NCBI GenBank assembly: GCA_017555695.1
Contig: JAFZFX010000036.1
Span: 124,001 to 188,000, forward strand
DNA: 64,000 nucleotides
Direction: 5' to 3'
Source of the DNA: Alistipes sp.
GTDB taxonomy: Bacteria; Bacteroidota; Bacteroidia; Bacteroidales; Rikenellaceae
Both the position numbers and the translations under genes were made by a program. Shown here piece by piece: positions 7,957 to 17,449 of this stretch. The notes under the pieces were generated by a model. The model saw only the letters and a list, made by a program, of their open reading frames with translations. It was not told the origin of the DNA and did not search any database. Position 1 is the first letter of the stretch, and each line of letters starts with the position of its first letter.

Positions 7957-10900
7957 TTAGAATGTTACAGTTACACCACCCGATACTGTACGAATAGGAG
8001 CGTAGTAGAAGGGGTTAGTGCTACCGCTAATGCTCTGACGGGGGTCAAGACCCTGACGCTTAGACCAGTACCATACATTGTCACAAGCTACATATACGCG
8101 GAGCTTGTTAACCAAGAACTTCTGAGTCCACTTGCTGGGCAATGTGTAACCCAAAGTCAAGTTCTGGATGTTCAAGTATGAAGCATCGATCAAGAAACGG
8201 TTAGAAGAACCAGCAGAGTAGTTATCACCGTAAGCGAAACGAGGAATGTTAGAATCTGTGTTCTCGGGAGTCCAAGCGTTCAACAAATCGTGGTGGTAGG
8301 GTGAACCATCAGATGCACCTGTGGGTGATGACATATAGAATGCATAACCTGAGTCATAAGCCAAACCGCCCAACTGATAAGTGAACTGTGCAGAGAAGTC
8401 AAGACCCTTCCACTCCAATGATGTACCGAAACCACCATAGAGGTCAGCCAAACCATCACCCTGCAACTCCTTACCACTTGCAGAAGCAGTGCTATAGTCG
8501 TTAGTAATGTCACGCTCCTTGATAGTCTCCATGATGACATTGTTATCCTTGTCCTTCATAACATTACCATTAGCGTCCTTCTTCTCAACCTCTACATCCT
8601 TGTAGTAGTACCAAGTAGACTCACCCTTCTCATTTACACCAGCGAATGTAGGCAAGTAGTACTCGTAGTATGACATACCCTCAGCCAAGAAGCGGTTGCC
8701 GTTGATACGACCCATCCACTTACCGTCGTGAGTAGACTGTGTCTTGTACTGGTCGGGCAATGAGATTACCTTATTCTTGTAGTGAGTCATGTTGAGTGAA
8801 ACGCTCCACAACAGATCCTTAGTGCGGATGATGTCAGCGCCCAAGTCAATCTCCAAACCTGCGTTACGCATGTCACCAATGTTGGTGTAGATTGAAGAGT
8901 AACCAGCCTCAACGGGAACGCTCAATGAGAAGAGCATATCAGAAGTCTGACGACGGAATACATCGATACCACCATACAAACGACCCTTCAATGCGCTGAA
9001 CTCGATACCGAGGTTGAGGTTAGCGTTAGTCTCCCATGTGATGTCCTTGTTACCCTTGCTTGCGAGTACATTGGTTACACCACCCTGACCGTCGTTCTCG
9101 ATAGAGTAAACATCAGTATAACGGAATGAACCGATGTTATCGTTACCCTGTGAACCGTAAGAAGCCTTAACCTTCAACATATCGAGCCAATCGAGGTCGT
9201 ACCAGCTCTCCTTGCTGATAATCCAAGCAGCACCAACTGACCAGAAGTTACCCCAGCGGTTATCGGGGTGGAAGCGTGAAGACGCATCACGACGATATGA
9301 TACTGAACCGAAGATACGGCTATCGTAATCGTACTGACCACGGAAGAAGAAACCCTCGTTGTTGTAGTCGCTGATTGAAGAACCAGAGTTAGACATATCA
9401 GTTACCAAACCTGACAACTCGTCGTTATCGGGTGAGAACATACCGCTACGGCTTGCGTAGAGACCGTATGACTTAACATCATACATCTCGTGACCGAGCA
9501 ATACATCCATGTTGTGATCACCGAATGTGCGCTTGTAGCTCAACAACTGCTGAGTGTTGTAAGCGATAGAACGGCCGTGTGACTTAGAAACAACACCACC
9601 AGATGTTGCGAACTGACCGTAGTAGGGGTTAAGCAAAGTAGTTGAACGAGTCTCGTCAACAGTGATGCTTGCATTAACAGTTGCTGTCAAACCGTCGATG
9701 ATGTAGAAATCAGCGAAACCGTTTGCAGTGAAGGCGTTACCCTCGTTGTTGTTCTTGTTCAACTTGATGTCCTGCAAGTCGTTTGACTGACCACCTGTAC
9801 GACGGAACATACCACCGTTACGACCGTCACCAGTATCGTACATCTCGAAACCGTACTCGTCGATCATGATGTTACCATCGCCATCACGCATAAACAACGG
9901 ATAGATAGGAGCCATACGCATAGCTGTTGCGAATGCGTTACCACCATCTGAAGCACCCTCGCTATCGGGGTCGTTACCGTTGTTCCAGTTGAAGTGAGTG
10001 TAAGAGAAGTTACCACCTACCTTCAACCACTTCTTAGCGTTGTAGTCTGCACGCAAACGAGCTGTGTAACGCTCCATGTCAGAACCGTCGATAATACCTG
10101 TGTTATCGAGGTAACCGATTGAAGCATAGAAGTTAGCACGCTGAGTAGCGCCTGATACGCTTGCGTTGTACTCCTGACGGAATGAAGTGTTGTAGATCTG
10201 ATCTACCCAGTTATCGGGCAACATCAAGAAATCCTGACCGTTGTAGTTAACCTTGCGACCGAGCTTAGCGTTGGGGTTGAGCTTACCGTTTGTACCGATA
10301 AGGTTCTGACCAGCAGGTACATCGTAAACATTGTAACCCAAACCACCAGCAGCACCAGAAGTCAAGATGTTAGAAGCCTGTGCGTAAGCAGCGCTCTCGT
10401 TCAAGCCCATAACCATAGTCTGGTAGTTCTTCAATGCGCTGTGGTGCATCTCATAGAACTCACCAGCCTCAGTTGTTACATCATACTGCTGCAAAGCCTT
10501 AGTGTTGATACCCCACTTACCGTCGAAAGTAACAACAGCCTCACCTGCGCGAGCCTTCTTGGTTGTAATCATGATTACACCGTTAGCACCACGAGCACCG
10601 TAGAGGGCGTTAGAAGCAGCATCCTTCAGGATAGTCATTGACTCGATATCGGCAGAGTTCAAGTTGTTGATATCACCCTCGTAAGGTACACCGTCAACGA
10701 TGTAAAGAGGTGAGTTACCAGCAGAGATAGAACCAATACCACGAACAGTAAGGCTCTGACCTGAACCCAGACGACCTGATGATGATGTGAACTGAACACC
10801 AGCAACCTTACCTACCAACGCGTCAGTCACATTTGAAGACTGAGTCTTGATAAGGTCGTCGGCTTTGATGACCTTTGCAGAACCTGTAAAGGCCTCCTTC

Positions 10901-11247
10901 TTCTGCTCACCGAACGCTACTACGACTACATCGTCGATAGACTGCGTGTCGACCTGCAGAACAACCTTGATGTTGCTCTTACCAGCGATAGCGACCTGCT
11001 CAGTCTTATAGCCGATAAAAGAAACCTCCAAAGTTCCATTAGCGGGAGCTGAAATAGAGAACTCACCGCTCACACCGGTAGTTTGTCCGCCAGCTGTTGT
11101 GCCAACAACTGTAACAGCAGCACCCAAGATAGGGTTGCCGTCTGCGTCTACAACTGTACCGGTAACCTGCTTGTTCTGCGCCAGTGCGAAAGAGCACGCT
11201 GTCAGAACAGCAACGATAGAAAGTACAATTTTCCTAACCATAAGCAT
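7957..11247 (-). CDS. SusC/RagA-family TonB-dependent outer-membrane transporter
   Basis: SusC proteins form 22-stranded barrels that import glycans or peptides with energy from TonB. From the ATG at 11247 the product is 1096 residues, typical for the family. Order of parts: signal peptide (RKIVLSIVAVLTACSFALAQ), carboxypeptidase-like regulatory domain (VTGTVVDADGNPILGAAV), a TonB-box-like segment (IDDVVVVAFGEQKKEAFTGS), the plug (DALVGKVAGVQFTSSSGRLG and SLTVRGIGSISAGNSPLYIVDG), then the barrel ending in VSGGVTVTF with terminal Phe. ATG 11241 is an alternative start. An in-frame extension to 11334 is unlikely because it would cover the promoter. No regulator (HTCS, SusR or sigma/anti-sigma) is adjacent. 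Confidence 0.96.
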   Translation of the reverse strand: MLMVRKIVLSIVAVLTACSFALAQNKQVTGTVVDADGNPILGAAVTVVGTTAGGQTTGVSGEFSISAPANGTLEVSFIGYKTEQVAIAGKSNIKVVLQVDTQSIDDVVVVAFGEQKKEAFTGSAKVIKADDLIKTQSSNVTDALVGKVAGVQFTSSSGRLGSGQSLTVRGIGSISAGNSPLYIVDGVPYEGDINNLNSADIESMTILKDAASNALYGARGANGVIMITTKKARAGEAVVTFDGKWGINTKALQQYDVTTEAGEFYEMHHSALKNYQTMVMGLNESAAYAQASNILTSGAAGGLGYNVYDVPAGQNLIGTNGKLNPNAKLGRKVNYNGQDFLMLPDNWVDQIYNTSFRQEYNASVSGATQRANFYASIGYLDNTGIIDGSDMERYTARLRADYNAKKWLKVGGNFSYTHFNWNNGNDPDSEGASDGGNAFATAMRMAPIYPLFMRDGDGNIMIDEYGFEMYDTGDGRNGGMFRRTGGQSNDLQDIKLNKNNNEGNAFTANGFADFYIIDGLTATVNASITVDETRSTTLLNPYYGQFATSGGVVSKSHGRSIAYNTQQLLSYKRTFGDHNMDVLLGHEMYDVKSYGLYASRSGMFSPDNDELSGLVTDMSNSGSSISDYNNEGFFFRGQYDYDSRIFGSVSYRRDASSRFHPDNRWGNFWSVGAAWIISKESWYDLDWLDMLKVKASYGSQGNDNIGSFRYTDVYSIENDGQGGVTNVLASKGNKDITWETNANLNLGIEFSALKGRLYGGIDVFRRQTSDMLFSLSVPVEAGYSSIYTNIGDMRNAGLEIDLGADIIRTKDLLWSVSLNMTHYKNKVISLPDQYKTQSTHDGKWMGRINGNRFLAEGMSYYEYYLPTFAGVNEKGESTWYYYKDVEVEKKDANGNVMKDKDNNVIMETIKERDITNDYSTASASGKELQGDGLADLYGGFGTSLEWKGLDFSAQFTYQLGGLAYDSGYAFYMSSPTGASDGSPYHHDLLNAWTPENTDSNIPRFAYGDNYSAGSSNRFLIDASYLNIQNLTLGYTLPSKWTQKFLVNKLRVYVACDNVWYWSKRQGLDPRQSISGSTNPFYYAPIRTVSGGVTVTF

Positions 11248-11303
11248 TAAATTTTTGTACGAATTTTGTTGTTTGTGTGCTTTTTTAATATAAAGAACAT
11301 TTG

Positions 11304-11335
11304 CAAAGATACACTTAAAAAACATATTTGCCAAA
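11304..11335 (-). promoter_or_regulatory. Promoter of the susC operon
   Basis: On the minus strand TTTG (11332-11335) and TATCTTTG (11304-11311) are separated by exactly 20 bp, a full consensus match. The leader is about 50 nt. Confidence 0.85.
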
Positions 11336-11660
11336 TAAAATTAGGCTCTAAACCAATCGAGTTAAACAATTTGCGGGTTATGTAACTATTGCTTACAATT
11401 CATAAGTTACAGATATTGGTTTTCTGACATTTTGCAAGCTACGGAGGTCATCAATAGTGACAAAATCGACCAATTTCGGGGTATTTTAAGAGAAAACAAC
11501 CCATCTATGTGCCGTAAAACAGAGGATTTTACCCCATTTTAGGCCCATAAATTCACTCAAAGAGGCTTATTTTGGCTGACACACCACTCAGAAACGGCCC
11601 AAAAGGGCAGCGAAGTAGTGCAATTTCAATGTGTAAGCTATTTATGCGAGCTTTGGATGA
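11336..11660. other. Intergenic stretch upstream of susC; nested palindrome, no gene
   Basis: I see no credible coding frame here. At 11382-11410 GTAACT and AGTTAC flank ATTG-CTTA-CAAT, a nested inverted repeat about 50 bp upstream of the susC -33 box, which could be an operator. Two isolated TGACA half-sites lie at 11425-11429 and 11458-11462. A short GCCC-AAAA-GGGC hairpin sits near 11598-11610. The rest shows nothing I can name. Confidence 0.4.
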
Positions 11661-12965
11661 TTATTTTGCCGAATTACCACCCGACTTGCGGAACACCAGA
11701 TGCTCCATCACCATCACAGTCACGACACCCATCACAAATCCGTTACCCATAATCGGGCGCAACATCTGCGGGATGGCCCCCATCGGCACAGCCGAGAAGA
11801 GCAACGCCACCAGAATGGGAAGGCCGAGAATCAGACCATCCTCAAATGTCGCAGCCGACTTGTCGGCGGTCATAATATGGAACGATGCGGCCAGCTGCGT
11901 ACCCATCAGATAGAGCAGGATAACACCGATTATAGTGTTGGGGATAGCCGAGAATACAGCAATAAGCGAGGGCGACATAGCACATATCACCAGACCCAAG
12001 CCTGCGGGAATGAGCGCATAGCGCGAAGCACAACGCGAGGCACCAATCACACCCGGCGACATAGAGTAGTTCACGGGGCCGATGACGCCCAAACTACCCG
12101 CTATAATATTGAACAAACCCGTGATGAACACACCACGACGGCAGCGCTTGTCGGTATCCTCCGTAGAGAGCATTGCGCCGAGACCCTGAATAGAGCCTAT
12201 ATCGTTGATAAGGAGTGTGACATAACAGAGCAGGAACGACACAATCATACTGCCATCGAACTCAAAACGAGGCAGAATGATATCGCCACTCGACTCGGTA
12301 TATTGCTCAAAAACCTGCGCAAAACCACCATAGACGGCATAGTAAACCACGCATCCTACCACCAGCGCAATGGGCACTACCAACGACTTGGCAATTCCTC
12401 TCCATCGTGCAGCGGCCAAAGCCATTGCGGGGATAGCCAGAAGGGTAAAAACGAGTCCAAAGGTGTGTTTATCTGGTGCAGCTGCGGGGAAAATCATATT
12501 CTTGATTGTCGGCGAGAGCGTGAAGGCGATAAGCATCAAAATAAGCACCACTACTCGCGGTGTAAAGATACGCTTCAGATGCTCCAACCAGCGACCTATC
12601 GACAACAGCGTAACGGCCGCACCGCCAATGGCAATGGCAGTATATATCTTATTGGTATTTACGGCATCACCCTGCGAAGCCAACGCTGTAATGATTCCCA
12701 CGAGCAACACCGCTGCAGGACCTACGACGATGGGCAGACGGTGACCCCACAAGACCTGCACAAAAGTCGCTGCACCCATCAGCGCAAAGACCTTCTGTGC
12801 GTAGAGCACACGCTCGGCGGGTGAACCCGTTGCTACAAAGATTGAGGTTGTCACTACGGCAATGGCCAGAATAAACCACTGCAGACTATACAATACCAAC
12901 TCGCCAGTCTTGGGGCGGTCGTTTATGCCATATTTCAGTTCCATAAAGAGTTTTTGTCTATTCAT
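11661..12965 (-). CDS. Nucleobase:cation symporter (NCS2/NAT family, uracil/xanthine permease type)
   Basis: The 434-residue inner-membrane protein has about 12-14 hydrophobic segments. It starts with LKYGINDRPKTGELVLYSLQWF, typical of NCS2 proteins. TM3-like VVGPAAVLLVGI, and the region around TM8-10 (NDIGSIQGLGAM, then RGVFITGLFNIIAGSLGVIGPVNYSMSPGVI) carry the substrate-binding pattern of the family. It probably imports uracil, xanthine or a related base with H+ or Na+. The specificity-defining residues are not clear enough to choose. I use the ATG at 12965 rather than 12989 because the latter adds only MLHRNDNK. Its promoter is 120 bp upstream and a small inverted-repeat element fills the leader. 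Confidence 0.88.
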   Translation of the reverse strand: MNRQKLFMELKYGINDRPKTGELVLYSLQWFILAIAVVTTSIFVATGSPAERVLYAQKVFALMGAATFVQVLWGHRLPIVVGPAAVLLVGIITALASQGDAVNTNKIYTAIAIGGAAVTLLSIGRWLEHLKRIFTPRVVVLILMLIAFTLSPTIKNMIFPAAAPDKHTFGLVFTLLAIPAMALAAARWRGIAKSLVVPIALVVGCVVYYAVYGGFAQVFEQYTESSGDIILPRFEFDGSMIVSFLLCYVTLLINDIGSIQGLGAMLSTEDTDKRCRRGVFITGLFNIIAGSLGVIGPVNYSMSPGVIGASRCASRYALIPAGLGLVICAMSPSLIAVFSAIPNTIIGVILLYLMGTQLAASFHIMTADKSAATFEDGLILGLPILVALLFSAVPMGAIPQMLRPIMGNGFVMGVVTVMVMEHLVFRKSGGNSAK

Positions 12966-12971
12966 TTTGTT

Positions 12972-13059
12972 GTCATTCCGATGGAGCAAAGCGACTGCGG
13001 GAATCTACCCTTAAAGCTAAAGAGATTGCCGCGTCGGGCAAGCCCTCCTCGCAATAACA
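12972..13059. repeat. Small imperfect inverted-repeat element (MITE/REP-like)
   Basis: The left arm GTCATTCCGATGGAGCAAAG and the right arm, read on the other strand as TGTTATTGCGAGGAGGGCTT, continue into GCGACTGCGGGAATCT and CCGACGCGGCAATCT. Both arms therefore share the pattern TCATTSCGA-GGAG-CGACGCGG-AATCT. The centre is TTAAAGCTAAAG. Similar GTCATTGCGAGGAG..GCGGCAATCTC palindromes occur as dispersed repeats in several phyla. I cannot count copies here. The element lies between the predicted promoter and start of the permease. Confidence 0.6.
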
Positions 13060-13084
13060 TAGCGGGATTTACATCTAAACACGA

Positions 13085-13116
13085 CAAAGATATATCATCG
13101 CACCAAAACGGCCAAA
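13085..13116 (-). promoter_or_regulatory. Promoter of the nucleobase permease
   Basis: Minus-strand TTTG (13113-13116), 20 bp, then TATCTTTG (13085-13092). The transcript would start near 13078 and carry a leader of about 113 nt that includes the inverted-repeat element. Confidence 0.75.
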
Positions 13117-13153
13117 AAAAAGTGTCCTCAATGGCCAAAACTCACTTCGCAGA

Positions 13154-13197
13154 ACAAAAAGAGAGAGGCATCCACCCTCGGGGGCGAATACCTCTCT
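13154..13197 (-). terminator. Terminator after the glycerophosphodiesterase gene
   Basis: On the minus strand AGAGAGGTAT pairs with ATGCCTCTCT (one mismatch), followed by CTTTTTG. It lies 28 bp past the stop. Confidence 0.75.
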
Positions 13198-13224
13198 AAA
13201 ACAAAATAGTCTATCTACCAACGA

Positions 13225-13989
13225 CTACTTACCGAGCAGACGGTTAGTCTCAACGGGGTTATCAGTTGTGATGTAGTCAGCCTTGTTGTCGATGCACCAC
13301 TGCAACTCGTTAGTCTTGTTTACAGTCCAGATGTTTACTGTAAGGCCCAAATCGTGGCACTGCTTAATCCACTCGGGATTCTTCTGCATTGTACCGTAGT
13401 TGTAGTCAATACCTGTGTAGCCGTTATCCTTACACTGCTGGGGAGTAAGGTCACCATTAAGATAAGCAATCTTGGTCTTCTTGGGGGCATACTTCACCAC
13501 CTCGTCACAAACATGCTTGCTGAAGGCGATATACTCAACATGCTTCTTCATCTTCAGACGCTTAACCTCGGCCAAAATCTTCTTCACTACGCGAGTCTCG
13601 CGCTCGGGAGTGTCGTGGCTCTTAATCTCGATGATAAGCTTCGTGGCAGTATTCTTCTTTGCCTGCAAGAGATACTCCTCCAATGTGGGCAACTTCTCGC
13701 CATTGCTCACGGGAGTAGCACGCAAAACAGCAAAGTCAGTGTTCTGCACATTGTAACCCTGGTGATTGGGGCCGTGAACGGCTACCAACTTACCATCCTT
13801 GGTCTCGTTGATATCCACCTCAGAACCATATACGCCCAACTCCTGAGCATTCTGGAGTGAAGAGATTGTATTGTTGGCAGAGTTTGCGCCCTGCTTTGCG
13901 TGGAAACCACGGTGTGCAATAACCTCTGTCTGTGCCATCAGGCTGCTTGCCGAGAACAAAACGGCAACCAAAAACAAAAACTTTTTCAT
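13225..13989 (-). CDS. Exported glycerophosphodiester phosphodiesterase
   Basis: These enzymes split glycerophosphodiesters from phospholipids into an alcohol and sn-glycerol-3-phosphate. The 254-residue product has a signal peptide (MKKFLFLVAVLFSASSLMAQ) and a GDPD TIM barrel. The catalytic and metal residues are present: His26-Arg27 (HRG), Glu57 and Asp59 (SEVDIN), His72 (VAVHG) and Glu121 (LIIEIKSHD). The usual ENT motif reads NNT and the usual HD reads HG, minor departures that do not remove the known metal or acid-base residues. The ATG at 13989 is preferred because it starts the signal peptide. The product could feed the glpT/glpD pathway at 33.6-36.6 kb. Confidence 0.92.
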   Translation of the reverse strand: MKKFLFLVAVLFSASSLMAQTEVIAHRGFHAKQGANSANNTISSLQNAQELGVYGSEVDINETKDGKLVAVHGPNHQGYNVQNTDFAVLRATPVSNGEKLPTLEEYLLQAKKNTATKLIIEIKSHDTPERETRVVKKILAEVKRLKMKKHVEYIAFSKHVCDEVVKYAPKKTKIAYLNGDLTPQQCKDNGYTGIDYNYGTMQKNPEWIKQCHDLGLTVNIWTVNKTNELQWCIDNKADYITTDNPVETNRLLGK

Positions 13990-14061
13990 ATTTATCAGTT
14001 TATACATTAATATTCAACTCTCATCTCGCGCCGCGAAGTAATAACGCCGCTATTCGCAGAA

Positions 14062-14069
14062 CAAATATA
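14062..14069 (-). promoter_or_regulatory. -7 box for the glycerophosphodiesterase gene
   Basis: Minus-strand TATATTTG fits TAnnTTTG. The expected -33 position has only TTTTCGC. Confidence 0.5.
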
Positions 14070-14142
14070 CAACAAAGATTTTTTATTCTTAGCGAAAACG
14101 CCACAACATTACGGGCGAATATGTCACAAAAGCCGCCGTCTG

Positions 14143-15063
14143 CTACTTTTTCGGGGTGTAGTCCATACGGAACGAAGTGCTCTTGTCAGTCGGAAAATCT
14201 TTTGGCAGAGCCTGCTTCACCTTACCCGTAGCACACCACTCTGCACCGCGCAACATCAGCGTCTGGAAGCCGGCGCACTGCATCGCGGGGTTATCCTCGA
14301 GCGAGGGGCCAGCATGACCGAGCATAATATGGAAGATGCGCGCCTTGCCATAATCAACCGTGAATACCAACGGCTCCTCACGACCAGAGCCACCCTCTGA
14401 CTTGATAGCAAAACCCGAATAGAGCAAATCCTTGATATTTGCGGGGCCACGCATACGGTCATACATCTCGTCGCGGCCGTGAATCCAGTTGTCGGGCAGA
14501 CCCTTTACTATCGGATGCTTGGCATTGCGACAGTGCATAGGATACTCTCGCTGGCTACCGTGTGAGCCACCAGGACCAGGAGTATTGTCCAGCACGGGCT
14601 TACCATCAACGAGGTAGTAGTATGGGCCAGACTTCTCTGTGCGACCCTCCCATCCACCAAGAGCTATAATCTTATTAAACTCCTCCCAACCAGCAAAGGC
14701 GTTATCGGCTGCGTGATAGACCACTACGCCACCACCCGACTGCACATACTTCAGGAATGCTTCGTTGGTCTTCTCGGGCCAGCTATCACCGTTGTAGTCC
14801 AACACCACAACATCATACTCGTCGAAAGCGGGCGCAAAGTTGCTCATATCACCTCCAGCCTTGGCCGTAAGCACTATATCGCTCTCGAAGAGTCCCGAAT
14901 TGTCGAGTATGAGCTGCAACGCCTTGTGGCTGACGGGCCAATTATGGTTGTTCTGTCCCGACACAATCAGCGCCTTAAGTTTACGGTTCTTGGCCGCTGC
15001 GGGCGCCGACACCATTGTCACCAGGAGCAGCACAGATGTTAGAATCGAAAGAAATCGTTTCAT
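14143..15063 (-). CDS. Exported ThuA-like domain protein
   Basis: The 306-residue product has a signal peptide ending APAAA and one ThuA-like domain of the class I glutamine-amidotransferase fold. Family marks include KALIVSGQNNHNWPVSH at the first strand, DVVVLDYNGDSWPE, GGGVVVYHAADNAFAGWEEFNKIIALGGW, HPIVKGLPDNWIHGRDEMYDRM and GKARIFHIMLGHA. ThuA was first linked to trehalose/disaccharide 3-keto-derivative use in Sinorhizobium. In Bacteroidota such proteins are common near glycan genes, and their chemistry is poorly known. It has its own promoter and lies between groEL and the glycerophosphodiesterase on the same strand. Confidence 0.85.
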   Translation of the reverse strand: MKRFLSILTSVLLLVTMVSAPAAAKNRKLKALIVSGQNNHNWPVSHKALQLILDNSGLFESDIVLTAKAGGDMSNFAPAFDEYDVVVLDYNGDSWPEKTNEAFLKYVQSGGGVVVYHAADNAFAGWEEFNKIIALGGWEGRTEKSGPYYYLVDGKPVLDNTPGPGGSHGSQREYPMHCRNAKHPIVKGLPDNWIHGRDEMYDRMRGPANIKDLLYSGFAIKSEGGSGREEPLVFTVDYGKARIFHIMLGHAGPSLEDNPAMQCAGFQTLMLRGAEWCATGKVKQALPKDFPTDKSTSFRMDYTPKK

Positions 15064-15129
15064 AATATTTTCTCTTTATCGTTTATTATCAAACCCTCGG
15101 CAACCCCCTCTTGCAGAGTTGCATCATTA

Positions 15130-15160
15130 CAAAATTATCTCTTTTTTCGGTACTTTCAAA
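15130..15160 (-). promoter_or_regulatory. Promoter of the ThuA-like gene
   Basis: Minus-strand TTTG (15157-15160), 19 bp, TAATTTTG (15130-15137). The leader is about 60 nt. Confidence 0.65.
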
Positions 15161-15211
15161 CATCTGCGACAGCTTTTTGCAACTTTTGACCACCAAACTC
15201 TCTATGCGAGA

Positions 15212-15243
15212 ACAAAAAAGGCTGCCGAAAAAAATCGACAGCC
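15212..15243 (-). terminator. Terminator after groEL
   Basis: On the minus strand GGCTGTCGA (15235-15243) pairs with TCGGCAGCC (15220-15228) with one G-T pair, followed by TTTTTTG. Confidence 0.88.
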
Positions 15244-15267
15244 AATAATATTATGAGGTAATATTTA

Positions 15268-16914
<1,647 letters not shown>

Positions 16915-16931
16915 TTATAGTGAACTGACCA

Positions 16932-17201
16932 TTAGTAGATAGCCAGAATATCGTTCTGCTTCATAATGAGGTAATCAACACCCTCGATGTTGAGCTCTGT
17001 ACCAGCGTACTTGCCGTAGAGAACTGTATCGCCCTCCTTAACCTCCATCTTAACCTCGGCTGTACCGGGGCCAACGGCTACTACCTTACCCATCAAGGGC
17101 TTCTCCTTTGCTGTGTCGGGGATGAACAGACCACCTGCGGTCTTCTCTTCTGCCGGATTGGGCAATACCAATACGCGGTCTGAAAGCGGTTTAATTGTCA
17201 T
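16932..17201 (-). CDS. groS: Co-chaperonin GroES (10 kDa)
   Basis: GroES caps the GroEL ring. The 89-residue product shows [21 protein letters not shown] at the start, the mobile-loop region [25 protein letters not shown] and the C-terminal [13 protein letters not shown]. It is the first gene of the groES-groEL operon. Upstream there is no TAnnTTTG box in the proper place. Instead two TGACA/TGTCA palindromes lie 110-145 bp before the start, which suggests special (perhaps heat-shock) control. Confidence 0.99.
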   Translation of the reverse strand: MTIKPLSDRVLVLPNPAEEKTAGGLFIPDTAKEKPLMGKVVAVGPGTAEVKMEVKEGDTVLYGKYAGTELNIEGVDYLIMKQNDILAIY

Positions 17202-17310
17202 AATCGTATTAATGTTTTAAGTTAAAATTTTGTTTGCGCTATTAATGTGCCTTGCGGCCACGCTTTATATATGAACAACAGATGTGCCAAACTCAATTTC
17301 GGGGCAAACT

Positions 17311-17346
17311 CTGACATATTTGTGTCAGCAAGGTGACAAAATGTCA
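17311..17346. promoter_or_regulatory. Two TGACA/TGTCA palindromes between groES and the first heparinase-like gene
   Basis: CTGACA-TATTTG-TGTCAG (17311-17328) is followed 5 bp later by TGACA-AAA-TGTCA (17334-17346). The second form recurs upstream of the paralogous gene at 19279-19291, about the same distance from its start. They look like operators for one DNA-binding protein. Which gene they control is inference. Confidence 0.5.
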
Positions 17347-17449
17347 GTCTGCACTCCCAAAAGTGATGTCGCAAAAGCAATAATCTGCCATTCGGAATGC
17401 GAAGTTTGCAAAATTATTTTTAATTTCGTCCATAAATCGAAATTTTATT

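Noticed and set aside
11425..11462. TGACA half-sites upstream of susC as members of the groES/lyase operator set
   Set aside because: Only half-sites are present, without TGTCA partners at the right spacing.
11700..12824. 374-residue open frame on the plus strand
   Set aside because: Antisense to the nucleobase permease; composition (His, Arg, Thr, Gln rich, no hydrophobic pattern) is that of a mirror frame.
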